A stretch of DNA of 37,502 nt, from IMG/VR virus record IMGVR_UViG_3300043436_001419, positions 1 to 37,502 of that record; one strand, given 5' to 3'. Shown here piece after piece: positions 1-6,665 of this stretch (position 1 is the stretch's first letter; each line of letters starts with the position of its first letter). The notes below the pieces were generated by a model that did not search any database, was not told the DNA's origin, and was given only the letters and a program-made list of their open reading frames with translations. A program made the translations under genes and the position numbers. This stretch comes from a virus.

Positions 1-160
1 TTTCCCTGCCTTCCCTAGTGTAATCAAAGTTCTGTAATACTTCACGAAGGTTATCGCCGTCAATATGCACGTGCTTTGTGCCTAGTTTTTCAATAAGTGC
101 TTTTGCTAATGTTGTTTTGCCTGATGCTGGTTGTCCGCAGAACCAATAAATCATATTCAT
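1..160 (-). CDS. CysC-like kinase, 5' part only (repeat copy)
   Basis: This is the first 53 codons of the adenylylsulfate-kinase-like gene whose full copy is at 37024-37470. It starts with ATG at 158-160, includes the P-loop GQPASGKT and is cut by the window edge. Its start overlaps the stop of the DUF2061 gene as ATGA, so on the circular genome the two genes are directly coupled. It is not a second gene and not a pseudogene. Confidence 0.9.
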   Translation of the reverse strand, partial: MNMIYWFCGQPASGKTTLAKALIEKLGTKHVHIDGDNLREVLQNFDYTREGRE

Positions 161-192
161 TTTTTTAATCCGTACTTAATATATTTATACCA
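1..192. repeat. Left copy of 192-bp terminal direct repeat
   Basis: Bases 1-192 match 37311-37502 in the same orientation, offset 37310, with one difference: T at 128 versus G at 37438. The difference falls in the third base of a proline codon (CCA versus CCC) of the CysC-like kinase, so it is silent. The match runs to both window ends, which is what a circular or circularly permuted genome gives when the assembly overlaps itself. The mismatch suggests strain variation or a read error rather than an exact k-mer overlap. Confidence 0.95.
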
Positions 193-360
193 TATCCTTT
201 CGTGAATGTAATATTGTAGTGGCTTGTATAGTATTTCAGCAATGCTGAATGTTGCTCCTACCTTGATTGAACCGCTAACCATATACATAATCACAAACCC
301 TATTAATGTGCTTACTATTCTATACGATATTGTTTTCGCTATGTGCCTTTTCTTGTCCAT
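157..360 (-). CDS. DUF2061-like small membrane protein
   Basis: A 67-residue protein with a basic N-terminus (MDKKRHIAKTISYRIVST), a hydrophobic stretch at about residues 16-31, a second amphipathic segment and a C-terminal pattern ending in YYIHERIW. This matches the small inner-membrane family DUF2061. As I recall, DUF2061 proteins in Bacteroidota often sit next to sulfate-activation genes (cysC, cysD, cysN). Here the stop codon overlaps the ATG of the CysC-like kinase (ATGA), which fits that context, and its 5' end overlaps the dioxygenase gene by 41 bp. Its molecular role is unknown; a link to sulfate uptake or PAPS supply is inference from position. Confidence 0.75.
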   Translation of the reverse strand: MDKKRHIAKTISYRIVSTLIGFVIMYMVSGSIKVGATFSIAEILYKPLQYYIHERIWYKYIKYGLKK

Positions 361-1165
361 CTTCTTTATTGAGAAATGCTTTGAGTGGATAAAATATTAA
401 ACTATTCCTATATCCCCCCTCGTATGTTGGGATGATAGGGGTAACTCCATGAACATTCTTCCACGCAGGGTAAACGAGCATTGAATTGTCTTGTTGTCCG
501 AATGTGGCATTATAATCGGGAACGTGTAAGTCGCCACCTTTGGCATTGTGTTTCTTACATATAATTACATTGACCGCACCAACTATGTTTCCTGTATCAC
601 GATGGAATGGTGCTGATATATTATAATTTGAAATAGAACTTGTAAACATATTAGCGAATCGCCACTTCTCATCAACTCCTTCAAAGATTTTCATTTGTTT
701 AGCATATTGTTCCGGCATATATTCTTTGATAACCTGTTCGCTTTCTTTGGCTAACATTAGCATCGCCTTAATGAATGTCTGTGCTGATTCAACTCCATGA
801 ACGGATGATATAGTACCATAGTAACGCATGAATTGTGGTTTCGGTGGAACGCTTCCTAATATAACTGACATCTGTGTTGTGCCTACCTTCCTTGCCTGTT
901 CCCTTGTCATTCCTGGATTTTCTATCTGTGCTTTCAACACATCCGACCTATCAAGTTTTGTTTTCGGTACTCGCTTACTATTGAATTCGCTATTCGCTAT
1001 GTCGGCAAGTTTACACATCCTTTCTGGCATCTTGGTAATATAGAAGCCTATCGGTTCGCCATTCTCATATAAAATACAATCATCAACTACATTCGGTTCC
1101 CTGTATTCACATCGTGAACCTATCTTTGTAGTATGTTCAACCTTCTGTAAATCAATGCGTTTCAT
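320..1165 (-). CDS. TET/JBP-type 2-oxoglutarate/Fe(II) DNA-base dioxygenase
   Basis: A 281-residue protein whose C-terminal half carries a double-stranded beta-helix dioxygenase signature: H188-R-D190 (HxD, Fe ligands) in PFHRDTGN, a GGDLHVP turn at 210-216, a third Fe ligand H239 in VHGVTPI and R253 in GYRNSLIFYP for the 2-oxoglutarate carboxylate. This spacing and the HGV..R.S pattern are those of the TET/JBP family, which oxidises 5-methylcytosine or thymine in DNA. The N-terminal ~170 residues are alpha-rich and unrecognised. The gene lies 2 bp after a sulfotransferase and two genes after a TET-associated-type glycosyltransferase, the usual company of phage TET enzymes. The likely role is to create a hydroxymethyl handle on phage DNA. 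Another 2OG oxygenase (for instance a prolyl-hydroxylase type) is less likely given the neighbours. The substrate base cannot be told from sequence. Confidence 0.8.
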   Translation of the reverse strand: MKRIDLQKVEHTTKIGSRCEYREPNVVDDCILYENGEPIGFYITKMPERMCKLADIANSEFNSKRVPKTKLDRSDVLKAQIENPGMTREQARKVGTTQMSVILGSVPPKPQFMRYYGTISSVHGVESAQTFIKAMLMLAKESEQVIKEYMPEQYAKQMKIFEGVDEKWRFANMFTSSISNYNISAPFHRDTGNIVGAVNVIICKKHNAKGGDLHVPDYNATFGQQDNSMLVYPAWKNVHGVTPIIPTYEGGYRNSLIFYPLKAFLNKEDGQEKAHSENNIV

Positions 1166-1167
1166 AA

Positions 1168-1731
1168 TTAGTGTCTGTTTGGATAGTAGTTAAATCTAAT
1201 AAAGTCCTGCTTATAGAATTCATATGCCATATCTTTTGTTTCGGGAGTCCAAAAATTAATTGACTGACTAACATTCAATGGGTTCAATAACTTTAAGAAC
1301 AAATCATTTTCCATCTTATGAATATGAATGCCCTGTTGTAGCATTTGTGATTGTGGTAAATAGTGCCTTTCCTTTTCCTCAATGTTTATGATAGCGTGTA
1401 GGAACTCTTTGAATGGCATACCGATATAGAATATATCTTCATTCGGGAATACCTTTCTGTCCATTGACTTGTAAATCTTTTGGCTATACAAACTCATAAC
1501 CCTGTCAAAAGGATTACGAACATAAGCGAAGTTGTAATAATCGGGCAATACTTCTTCTGTGAATTTGAATCCAATGTCCTGTCCATGAATATCCATTTCG
1601 TTACCATTCTTGTATGGTATTGTTAGTCCTAACTCTTTGGCGAAATAAGTTTTCAAAGTAGTACAACAGGTTTTGGGCAGATACCAATATACTATCTTCT
1701 TATCTTCTAGGATAATGCCACGATTTTTCAT
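1168..1731 (-). CDS. PAPS-dependent sulfotransferase (Sulfotransfer_2 type)
   Basis: A 187-residue protein with both PAPS-binding signatures: the 5'-phosphosulfate loop YLPKTCCTTLKTY (residues 17-29) and the 3'-phosphate site YVRNPFDRVMSLY (70-82). The form PK..CTTLK resembles the carbohydrate sulfotransferase-2 family, which moves sulfate from PAPS to hydroxyls of sugars. It is compact, about the minimal size for the fold, with no signal peptide or membrane segment, so it acts in the cytoplasm. Its start overlaps the glycosyltransferase stop (ATGA) and the dioxygenase begins 2 bp after its stop. Downstream on the circle are a CysC-like kinase and a nucleotidylyltransferase that could supply PAPS. 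I infer that the acceptor is the sugar or hydroxyl placed on phage DNA by its neighbours. A host glycan or virion protein is the alternative. Confidence 0.85.
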   Translation of the reverse strand: MKNRGIILEDKKIVYWYLPKTCCTTLKTYFAKELGLTIPYKNGNEMDIHGQDIGFKFTEEVLPDYYNFAYVRNPFDRVMSLYSQKIYKSMDRKVFPNEDIFYIGMPFKEFLHAIINIEEKERHYLPQSQMLQQGIHIHKMENDLFLKLLNPLNVSQSINFWTPETKDMAYEFYKQDFIRFNYYPNRH

Positions 1732-2468
1732 TTCTTGTGTTTTAATTTGATTTCAAAAAACTCTTTATTCTTTTTAATATTATTGACTTGACAATGATTA
1801 GGGAATTTATTTAATAGGTATAATCCACTAGCCTTCACTCTTTCTTTTGTTCGTGTTATCTGCATACCACCTTTCATCTTGTAGTAATTAGTATCAATCG
1901 CTATGTTGTTGAATCTCAATACACTACCGAACTTGATGTAATATAATATGCTCCTTTCATAATCTCCCTTATCATCTATTGTCTGTGTCAGGAAGTTGTC
2001 ATGGTCTATGATTTGACCAAAACAAGCACCAACGATATATCTTAAATCAGCACTCGGCTTCTTATTGAACATGAATAAGCCATTCTTAACTGCTGATACA
2101 CCCCATAACTTTGTGCCTATCTTCTTGGATAAATCAAATCCCCTCAATATCAATTCGTGTAATTCTGTAACTAATACTAGGTCTTTGACAGATACGGCTT
2201 TATATATCCCTGCTATATCATCATCCAAACTGAATACCATCTCCCCATCTTGAAAGTAATGCCTAATATAGTTCCTTTGATTACGGATAGTTTCTACTCC
2301 AACGATTATGTTCTTTAATCCTAGAACAGAATAATCCTGCTTCTCCTGTTCGTTAGCCACGAATAGATAAACATTATCAAGGCTGATATTGGTTTTCTTT
2401 AAGTATGCTAGTGTTTTACTAGCGAATACATCAACTCTTTTGTAAGATGGTATGGCAATCTTATACAT
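1728..2468 (-). CDS. GT-A glycosyltransferase resembling TET-associated glycosyltransferases (TAGT)
   Basis: A 246-residue protein opening with MYKIAIPSYKR, a typical nucleotide-sugar-binding first strand, followed by IRNQRNYIRHYF (61-72) and the metal-binding acidic run LDDDIAGI (81-88), equivalent to the DxD of GT-A enzymes. This arrangement is that of the TET-associated glycosyltransferases predicted to add sugars to hydroxymethyl-pyrimidines in phage DNA. It overlaps the ParB-like gene by 8 bp and the sulfotransferase by 4 bp, so it is translated with them. No membrane segment is seen. The donor sugar is unknown, and no sugar-nucleotide biosynthesis gene is recognisable in the genome, so a host UDP-sugar is likely. 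Other GT-A families cannot be excluded from motifs alone. Confidence 0.75.
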   Translation of the reverse strand: MYKIAIPSYKRVDVFASKTLAYLKKTNISLDNVYLFVANEQEKQDYSVLGLKNIIVGVETIRNQRNYIRHYFQDGEMVFSLDDDIAGIYKAVSVKDLVLVTELHELILRGFDLSKKIGTKLWGVSAVKNGLFMFNKKPSADLRYIVGACFGQIIDHDNFLTQTIDDKGDYERSILYYIKFGSVLRFNNIAIDTNYYKMKGGMQITRTKERVKASGLYLLNKFPNHCQVNNIKKNKEFFEIKLKHKK

Positions 2469-3054
2469 TCTTTTCCTTTTCTTCTTTCAACTTTTCCATA
2501 AGGAAGCCACCAATATACAATCCCTGTTCTCTCCACCACTTTACCAATTCCTGTGCCGCTTCATAGTGTTCTAGTTCAAACTCAATCTGTATGGCTTTCT
2601 TAATGTTCTTGGTCATATCAGATAGGTCGCTAGATAAATCATCCTCGTTTAAGATAGATAAATCTATTTCTTCTGCCTTCTTCCATACATCCAATCCCCA
2701 ATCATTTAGTTCGCTATCATCCCAATCATTAGCCAACACATCCCAATCCCATTCACCGAATGATACGTTATCCTTGATGGTAAATTCTCTCTGTTCACTC
2801 TCTGTTAAATCTTTGGCAACGATAACAGGTATTTCTTTAAGTCCTGCTTCTTGACAGGCCCTTAAACGCATATTACCCCCTAGAATAACCATATCTGTAT
2901 TAACAACGATAGGTCGTATTTCAAGCATCTTTGGGAAGTCCTTAATAGATTTCACTAATGCTTTATACTTATGGTCTTTTATTACCCTAGGATTTTCAGG
3001 GTTCGGTAGTACTTTATTTATCTTCAAGTACTGGAAGTGCATCTGGGTTGCCAT
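2461..3054 (-). CDS. ParB-like nuclease-domain protein without methyltransferase
   Basis: A 197-residue protein with a ParB/Srx N-terminal domain: NPENPRVIKDHKY (18-30), RPIVVN (47-52) and the phosphate-binding motif LGGNMRLRA (58-66). The following stretch FTIKDNVSFGEWDWDVL (91-107) and the WGLD motif are typical of phage proteins in which ParB is fused to a DNA methyltransferase, but here the chain ends with a short charged helix and no methyltransferase motifs follow. ParB-like proteins recur in phage TET/glycosyltransferase clusters, possibly to direct modification to DNA or to act as a CTP/ATP-dependent clamp or nuclease. It heads the modification operon, overlapping the glycosyltransferase by 8 bp. 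Specific function unknown. Confidence 0.8.
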   Translation of the reverse strand: MATQMHFQYLKINKVLPNPENPRVIKDHKYKALVKSIKDFPKMLEIRPIVVNTDMVILGGNMRLRACQEAGLKEIPVIVAKDLTESEQREFTIKDNVSFGEWDWDVLANDWDDSELNDWGLDVWKKAEEIDLSILNEDDLSSDLSDMTKNIKKAIQIEFELEHYEAAQELVKWWREQGLYIGGFLMEKLKEEKEKNV

Positions 3055-3238
3055 AATCTTCGGATTGAGGTTCTAAAATAGGTTGTTCTGTTACTACGTT
3101 TTCAATACCATTTTCAGTTAGCCATTTGCTGAATGCTTCCGCTAGTTGAAAGATTGCCTCTTGTTGTGGCAGGGTTACACTTACTACCTTCTTGTCATTG
3201 TTGAAGTTAAGTGCAAAGGGTTTGTACTCTTGACTCAT
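3014..3238 (-). CDS. Hypothetical protein, 74 aa
   Basis: Start chosen at the ATG of MSQEYKPFALNFN. A longer TTG-started frame exists to 3334 but would run through the small basic gene at 3249-3371, which has a better case. The protein has a helical core (LPQQEAIFQLAEAFSKWLTE) and an acidic, proline-rich tail. It overlaps the ParB-like gene by 41 bp. I do not recognise a family; its position at the head of the modification operon is the only clue. Confidence 0.55.
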   Translation of the reverse strand: MSQEYKPFALNFNNDKKVVSVTLPQQEAIFQLAEAFSKWLTENGIENVVTEQPILEPQSEDYGNPDALPVLEDK

Positions 3239-3248
3239 GTGATTGTTT

Positions 3249-3371
3249 TTATCGCCCTTGACCTCTGTATCTTTTTGGTCTTGGACTATGTTTATTAAAA
3301 GATTTCTTTGCTCTACCTGTTTTTCTTTTCCCAAAAGATATTTTCTTACTTTCGTTTTTTGATTTTGCCAT
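3249..3371 (-). CDS. Small very basic protein ending RYRGQGR
   Basis: An ATG-started 40-codon frame encodes a lysine/arginine-rich peptide: MAKSKNESKK at the start, then SFGKRKTGRAKKSFNKH, ending in KRYRGQGR. I recognise the closing K/R-YRGQGR pattern as recurring in small proteins of Bacteroidota-infecting phages, including crAss-like phages; its function is not known to me. The charge suggests nucleic-acid binding. It overlaps the end of the HNH gene by 26 bp and fills what would otherwise be a gap before the next gene. Confidence 0.7.
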   Translation of the reverse strand: MAKSKNESKKISFGKRKTGRAKKSFNKHSPRPKRYRGQGR

Positions 3372-3603
3372 TGTGCCTTTCTATTAAATATTCTATATGA
3401 TGCTTCTTATCGCCGTATTCAATATGACAAGTCCTACACAATGCCATCAGGTTTTCTATCGTGTCCTTGCCTTTTGAGGAACCCATACCCCTTGCGTTTA
3501 TGTGGTGAATATCAACTGCTCTACTACCGCATAACTCACAAGGGATAAAGTCCTCTATACCATAACCGAAATGATTAAGATATACTTTTGTGTGGTTTTT
3601 CAT
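3346..3603 (-). CDS. HNH endonuclease
   Basis: An 85-residue single-domain HNH protein: zinc cysteines CELC (22-25) and CRTCH, the catalytic DIHHINARG (about 51-59) and the ENLMALC helix. It may nick or cleave DNA as a packaging partner of terminase, a common role when HNH genes lie near terS/terL; on the circle it is about ten genes upstream of them. A free-standing homing-type endonuclease is the alternative. It overlaps the preceding gene by one base. Confidence 0.85.
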   Translation of the reverse strand: MKNHTKVYLNHFGYGIEDFIPCELCGSRAVDIHHINARGMGSSKGKDTIENLMALCRTCHIEYGDKKHHIEYLIERHNGKIKKRK

Positions 3604-3845
3604 TAAAAAGGTAAGTCAGTTGTTTCGTTTGTGGCTTTCTTGTAATCATTCAATGTGATTGACACATCTTTGCCATAATCGTTGGGGGCATCTGCTATGT
3701 TAATATTGATACTAACATAATCCTTACCTTCATAATGATATGCGTGTTTGTGTGCTTCCGATAGGCATATTGAAGCAGTTAGCCATGTCGGGTTTCTTTT
3801 CTTTCCGCTACCTAGACGGATTTTTTTTGATTTGGTTTGTTCCAT
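3603..3845 (-). CDS. Small protein with SSB-like acidic tail
   Basis: An 80-residue protein with a basic N-terminus, a beta-rich middle (WLTASICLSEAHKHAYHYEG, YVSININIAD) and the C-terminus ETTDLPF. The ending resembles the DDxPF tip by which single-stranded-DNA-binding proteins recruit partners, and the phage otherwise has no SSB. A short OB-fold ssDNA-binding protein for replication or recombination is a reasonable guess from these features, but no clear OB signature is visible. Confidence 0.6.
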   Translation of the reverse strand: MEQTKSKKIRLGSGKKRNPTWLTASICLSEAHKHAYHYEGKDYVSININIADAPNDYGKDVSITLNDYKKATNETTDLPF

Positions 3846-3860
3846 TTGGTTTTGATTTGA

Positions 3861-4205
3861 TTATTGTTTAGGTTTTCTTTTTTTCTTTGGTTGTTCAACT
3901 GCTACATATTCTATGTCGGGTGCTGATTCTAGTGGTACATCAACTTGTACATCATCTTGTACAGGTAATGGTACATTCTGTGATACGTACCAATTATACA
4001 GGTGATTCACTAATTCTGCACGACAACTGCTACACCAATGCGAAAAGTTATGCTTATCGCTTACATATTTAGTGTATAAGTAAATTAGATTTGAGTAAAC
4101 ATCTTTTTCATAGTTCTTAACGAACTGATGCTTTTTCCACATTTCATATAAAGGATAATGTCTTTCAAACATTTCTTTGTCAATTTCGTTTATCATAATT
4201 CCCAT
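3861..4205 (-). CDS. Hypothetical protein, 114 aa
   Basis: A helical N-terminal part (ERHYPLYEMWKKHQ), a pair of cysteines in HWCSSCRAELVNHLYNWY (about 57-74), then an acidic linker and a lysine-rich end KKKRKPKQ. The CxxC could bind metal. Two possible ATGs lie three codons apart; the outer is used here. It overlaps the membrane-protein gene upstream by 13 bp. No family recognised. Confidence 0.65.
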   Translation of the reverse strand: MGIMINEIDKEMFERHYPLYEMWKKHQFVKNYEKDVYSNLIYLYTKYVSDKHNFSHWCSSCRAELVNHLYNWYVSQNVPLPVQDDVQVDVPLESAPDIEYVAVEQPKKKRKPKQ

Positions 4206-4459
4206 TTATTAGTTATTAAATCCTCTACGTAAAGATACATAAAGGGCGCTATACTACCTATAAATATAGCATCTATAAAGTTTGTTTTCAACCATAAAGA
4301 AAAAAATGTAATCCAAAATGCTAGACAGAAGCCGCAACTCAATGGCTTATCCATTTTCAACCCTGTCCATTTATTGAAGTAATATGGTGCTTTGAATATA
4401 TACAACCATATCATTGGTAGGAATATCCCACCTGTTAAACAAGTGATTGCTTGATACAT
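4193..4459 (-). CDS. Small membrane protein with CGFCLAFW motif
   Basis: An 88-residue protein with three hydrophobic segments (about 3-22, 42-59 and 62-78). The motif PLSCGFCLAFW between the first and second resembles the C..C..FW of the DUF1360 family. It lies in the early/replication region and overlaps the sigma-like gene by 25 bp. It could be a host-takeover or superinfection-exclusion protein; that is speculation. Confidence 0.6.
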   Translation of the reverse strand: MYQAITCLTGGIFLPMIWLYIFKAPYYFNKWTGLKMDKPLSCGFCLAFWITFFSLWLKTNFIDAIFIGSIAPFMYLYVEDLITNKWEL

Positions 4460-4929
4460 TTGCGTATGTTTTTAATTGTTATGAATATTGATGTATGTGG
4501 AATGCCTGTTACGGCTGATACTTTCCTTACGCTTCCTAGTTCTATATACATTTTTAGTATTTCTTTGTCGTACCAATATAGTTGTTCTATCCTGCGTTCA
4601 ATAGAATTGATTAGTGGTTGGTCATCAAATGTTTCATCTTCCTCACGCACGAACTTAACTATATCCTCAACAGGTAACAACTGATTATACAATCTCCACA
4701 TCTTACCATACTTACTATGAAGTTGATTACAACAAATCCTTACAATCCAAAACTTAAATACCTGTTTCCCTTTTTCCTCTAAATCTTTTATCTTATCCTT
4801 GTCATATTCAAGTACAATCAATGCCACCTCTTGACGCAAATCTTCCCACAGGTCACGACCTATATTTTTGAAGGCTAGTTCAAACTCATTGTCGTATAAC
4901 CATTTAATCGCTTTCAAAGTATTCGTCAA
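4435..4929 (-). CDS. Sigma-70-like protein with C-terminal HTH
   Basis: A 164-residue protein. The first half (DLWEDLRQEVALIVLEY, KFWIVRICCNQLHSKYG) resembles sigma region 2 of ECF-type factors, and the second half ends in a region-4-like helix-turn-helix (ILKMYIELGSVRKVSAVTGIPHTSIFITIKNIRK, described here by its ends at about 124-157). It may redirect host RNA polymerase to late or modification genes. The only usable start is TTG at 4929, inside the overlap with the VRR-NUC gene, so translation may depend on re-initiation. A non-sigma HTH regulator is the main alternative. Confidence 0.55.
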   Translation of the reverse strand: MTNTLKAIKWLYDNEFELAFKNIGRDLWEDLRQEVALIVLEYDKDKIKDLEEKGKQVFKFWIVRICCNQLHSKYGKMWRLYNQLLPVEDIVKFVREEDETFDDQPLINSIERRIEQLYWYDKEILKMYIELGSVRKVSAVTGIPHTSIFITIKNIRKCIKQSLV

Positions 4930-5284
4930 TCTTTTTTATTGTATCTTGATAGCCTTGACCGAATACGGCTTTATATCCTCTGACATATAATTTTGTTAGC
5001 ATAACTGCTTGTTCTTTATGATGTTCGTTCTGTCTTAATGTCCCATCCTTTTTGAATACTACGTTATCCTCTGTCTTTAATTCTATGAACATACCATAGT
5101 ATTGGCCTCGTGGTTCTGCGATAAATATATCAGGGAATGCTCGTGAAGATTGTAATGCCTTGTGCCTCTTGGCCATACCTATACTCATTCTCATACCACT
5201 AGCGAAATCACTACGGAATATAGCATTCGGGTACTTGGTTCTAATGTAATTGCAAACCATTATATGTATATCTTTTTCTAACAC
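4904..5284 (-). CDS. VRR-NUC domain nuclease
   Basis: A 126-residue PD-(D/E)xK nuclease of VRR-NUC type: an N-terminal acidic residue in LEKDIHIMV, FPDIFIAEP (45-53) and GMFIELKTED (59-68) form the active site, with a QAVMLTKLYVRGYKAVFGQG helix-strand end. Such stand-alone phage VRR-NUC proteins act on branched or flap DNA during replication or recombination. The longest frame starts with GTG at 5284 and keeps the conserved glutamate; an ATG at 5260 would remove it, so GTG is preferred. Confidence 0.8.
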   Translation of the reverse strand: MLEKDIHIMVCNYIRTKYPNAIFRSDFASGMRMSIGMAKRHKALQSSRAFPDIFIAEPRGQYYGMFIELKTEDNVVFKKDGTLRQNEHHKEQAVMLTKLYVRGYKAVFGQGYQDTIKKIDEYFESD

Positions 5285-5288
5285 AATA

Positions 5289-5296
5289 CAAAAGTA
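5289..5296 (-). promoter_or_regulatory. Possible Bacteroidota-type -7 box
   Basis: On the minus strand this reads TACTTTTG, an exact match to the TAnnTTTG -7 element of Bacteroidota primary-sigma promoters. It sits in the short gap after dnaB. I do not see a convincing TTTG -33 element at the expected distance, and the predicted start would fall almost on the GTG of the next gene, so this is weak. Confidence 0.25.
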
Positions 5297-5327
5297 AAAA
5301 CAAATTTTTGTTATTACCTAATAATTT

Positions 5328-6665
5328 TTAAAAAGGATTTTCATATTCCTCAAACTTCATTAACTCGCCTATGAAACGGAACGGAATATTTTTAAGACTG
5401 CCATGTCTGTTCTTGGCTACCTTAACAACGCATAGTCCGTTGCTTGGTATAGTGTTCCCACTTATTTCAATCTCGGGTATGTTATATGTTTCCGGCCGCA
5501 TCAAGAATATAACACTATCAGCATCCTGTTCAATCCCACCACTTTCACGCAGGTCGGATAGTTGTGGTAACTTGTCAGGCCTGTTTTCAACTGCCCTACT
5601 TAATTGTGATAAGGCAATAACAGGTATGTCTAGTTCCTTGGCAAGTATTTTACAACCCCTACTGATTTCTGCTATCTCACTTTCCCTGTTTCCTTTCCTA
5701 TCAACTCCGCTCATAAGTTGCAGATAATCTATACATAGTAATTGTATGTTGTACTTACGTTTCATAATGGTCGCTTTACTACGCAACTCACGAATGTTAA
5801 GGCTAGGACTATCATCAATATATAATGGATATTTAAGCATTTGGCTTTCTGTTTTATTGATAATAGATTGCTCGTGTTCTGTGATAATATTGTGTCGTAG
5901 ATTGTGGTGCTTAATCTTGGTTACTAAACTTAACAACCTATTGACTAACTGCGTTCCACTCATTTCTAAACTAAATACCCCTACGGCCTTGTCCTGTTGT
6001 AATACATTCAGTATCGTATTTAGCATGAAGGCAGTTTTACCCTGTGCTGGTCTAGCGGCAAGTATGATAAGGTCAGGATTAACCCATCCGCTGACTATCC
6101 TATTCAAACTCGGCCATCCTGTGTCTATACCTATCTGCCCATTCTCAAATATCTGCCCTCGTTGTTTGGCTAACTCAAACAGATAGTGAAACATATTTAG
6201 TTCTGTGGACTTGTATACTTTCTGTTGAGCATTGATAATTTCATTACTTGCACTATTTAATATGTTGCTAATCTCTGTGGTTGTATAGGAATTGTTGATA
6301 AGTGTATGGCCTATCAATATACCCTGTCGTTGTAAGTACAGATGTTGTAATATAACAACCCAATCTTGTATGTGAGCAGCACTTACTACATCATTAGTTA
6401 GTTTAACAATAGCATACGCACCCCCAATCTGTTCTATTTGATTTGTTTGTGTTAAGTGATTAACGACTGTCACTAAATCAACTGCGATTGTTTTATCGTA
6501 TAAGTGTACGATAGTAGTATAAATAATTTGATGGTGCTGATTGTAAAAGAAATCTACTGATAACTTGTTTACAACATCGGGAATACATCTAGGTTCTATA
6601 AGTAAAACACCTAGAATACTTTTTTCCACCGATATATCATTCGGCGGTGCTTTTGTTTCGTACAT
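5328..6665 (-). CDS. Replicative DNA helicase, DnaB family
   Basis: A 445-residue two-domain protein. The N-terminal DnaB domain covers about 10-115 (SVEKSILGVLL, VVNHL...GGAYAIVKL). The RecA-like domain has Walker A ARPAQGKTAF (204-213), EMSGTQLVNRLLS, Walker B LLCIDYLQLM and the arginine-finger region (DLRESGGIEQDADSVIFLMR, by its ends). Length is normal for DnaB. It unwinds the fork and loads host primase. It starts with ATG after a 200-bp G-rich spacer that is a candidate origin. No helicase loader or primase gene is recognised, so host DnaG is probably used. Confidence 0.95.
   Translation of the reverse strand: MYETKAPPNDISVEKSILGVLLIEPRCIPDVVNKLSVDFFYNQHHQIIYTTIVHLYDKTIAVDLVTVVNHLTQTNQIEQIGGAYAIVKLTNDVVSAAHIQDWVVILQHLYLQRQGILIGHTLINNSYTTTEISNILNSASNEIINAQQKVYKSTELNMFHYLFELAKQRGQIFENGQIGIDTGWPSLNRIVSGWVNPDLIILAARPAQGKTAFMLNTILNVLQQDKAVGVFSLEMSGTQLVNRLLSLVTKIKHHNLRHNIITEHEQSIINKTESQMLKYPLYIDDSPSLNIRELRSKATIMKRKYNIQLLCIDYLQLMSGVDRKGNRESEIAEISRGCKILAKELDIPVIALSQLSRAVENRPDKLPQLSDLRESGGIEQDADSVIFLMRPETYNIPEIEISGNTIPSNGLCVVKVAKNRHGSLKNIPFRFIGELMKFEEYENPF

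Noticed and set aside
3239-3334. N-terminal extension of the 106-residue version of the hypothetical gene
   Set aside because: It uses a TTG start and lies over the small basic gene at 3249-3371, whose protein pattern is recognisable.
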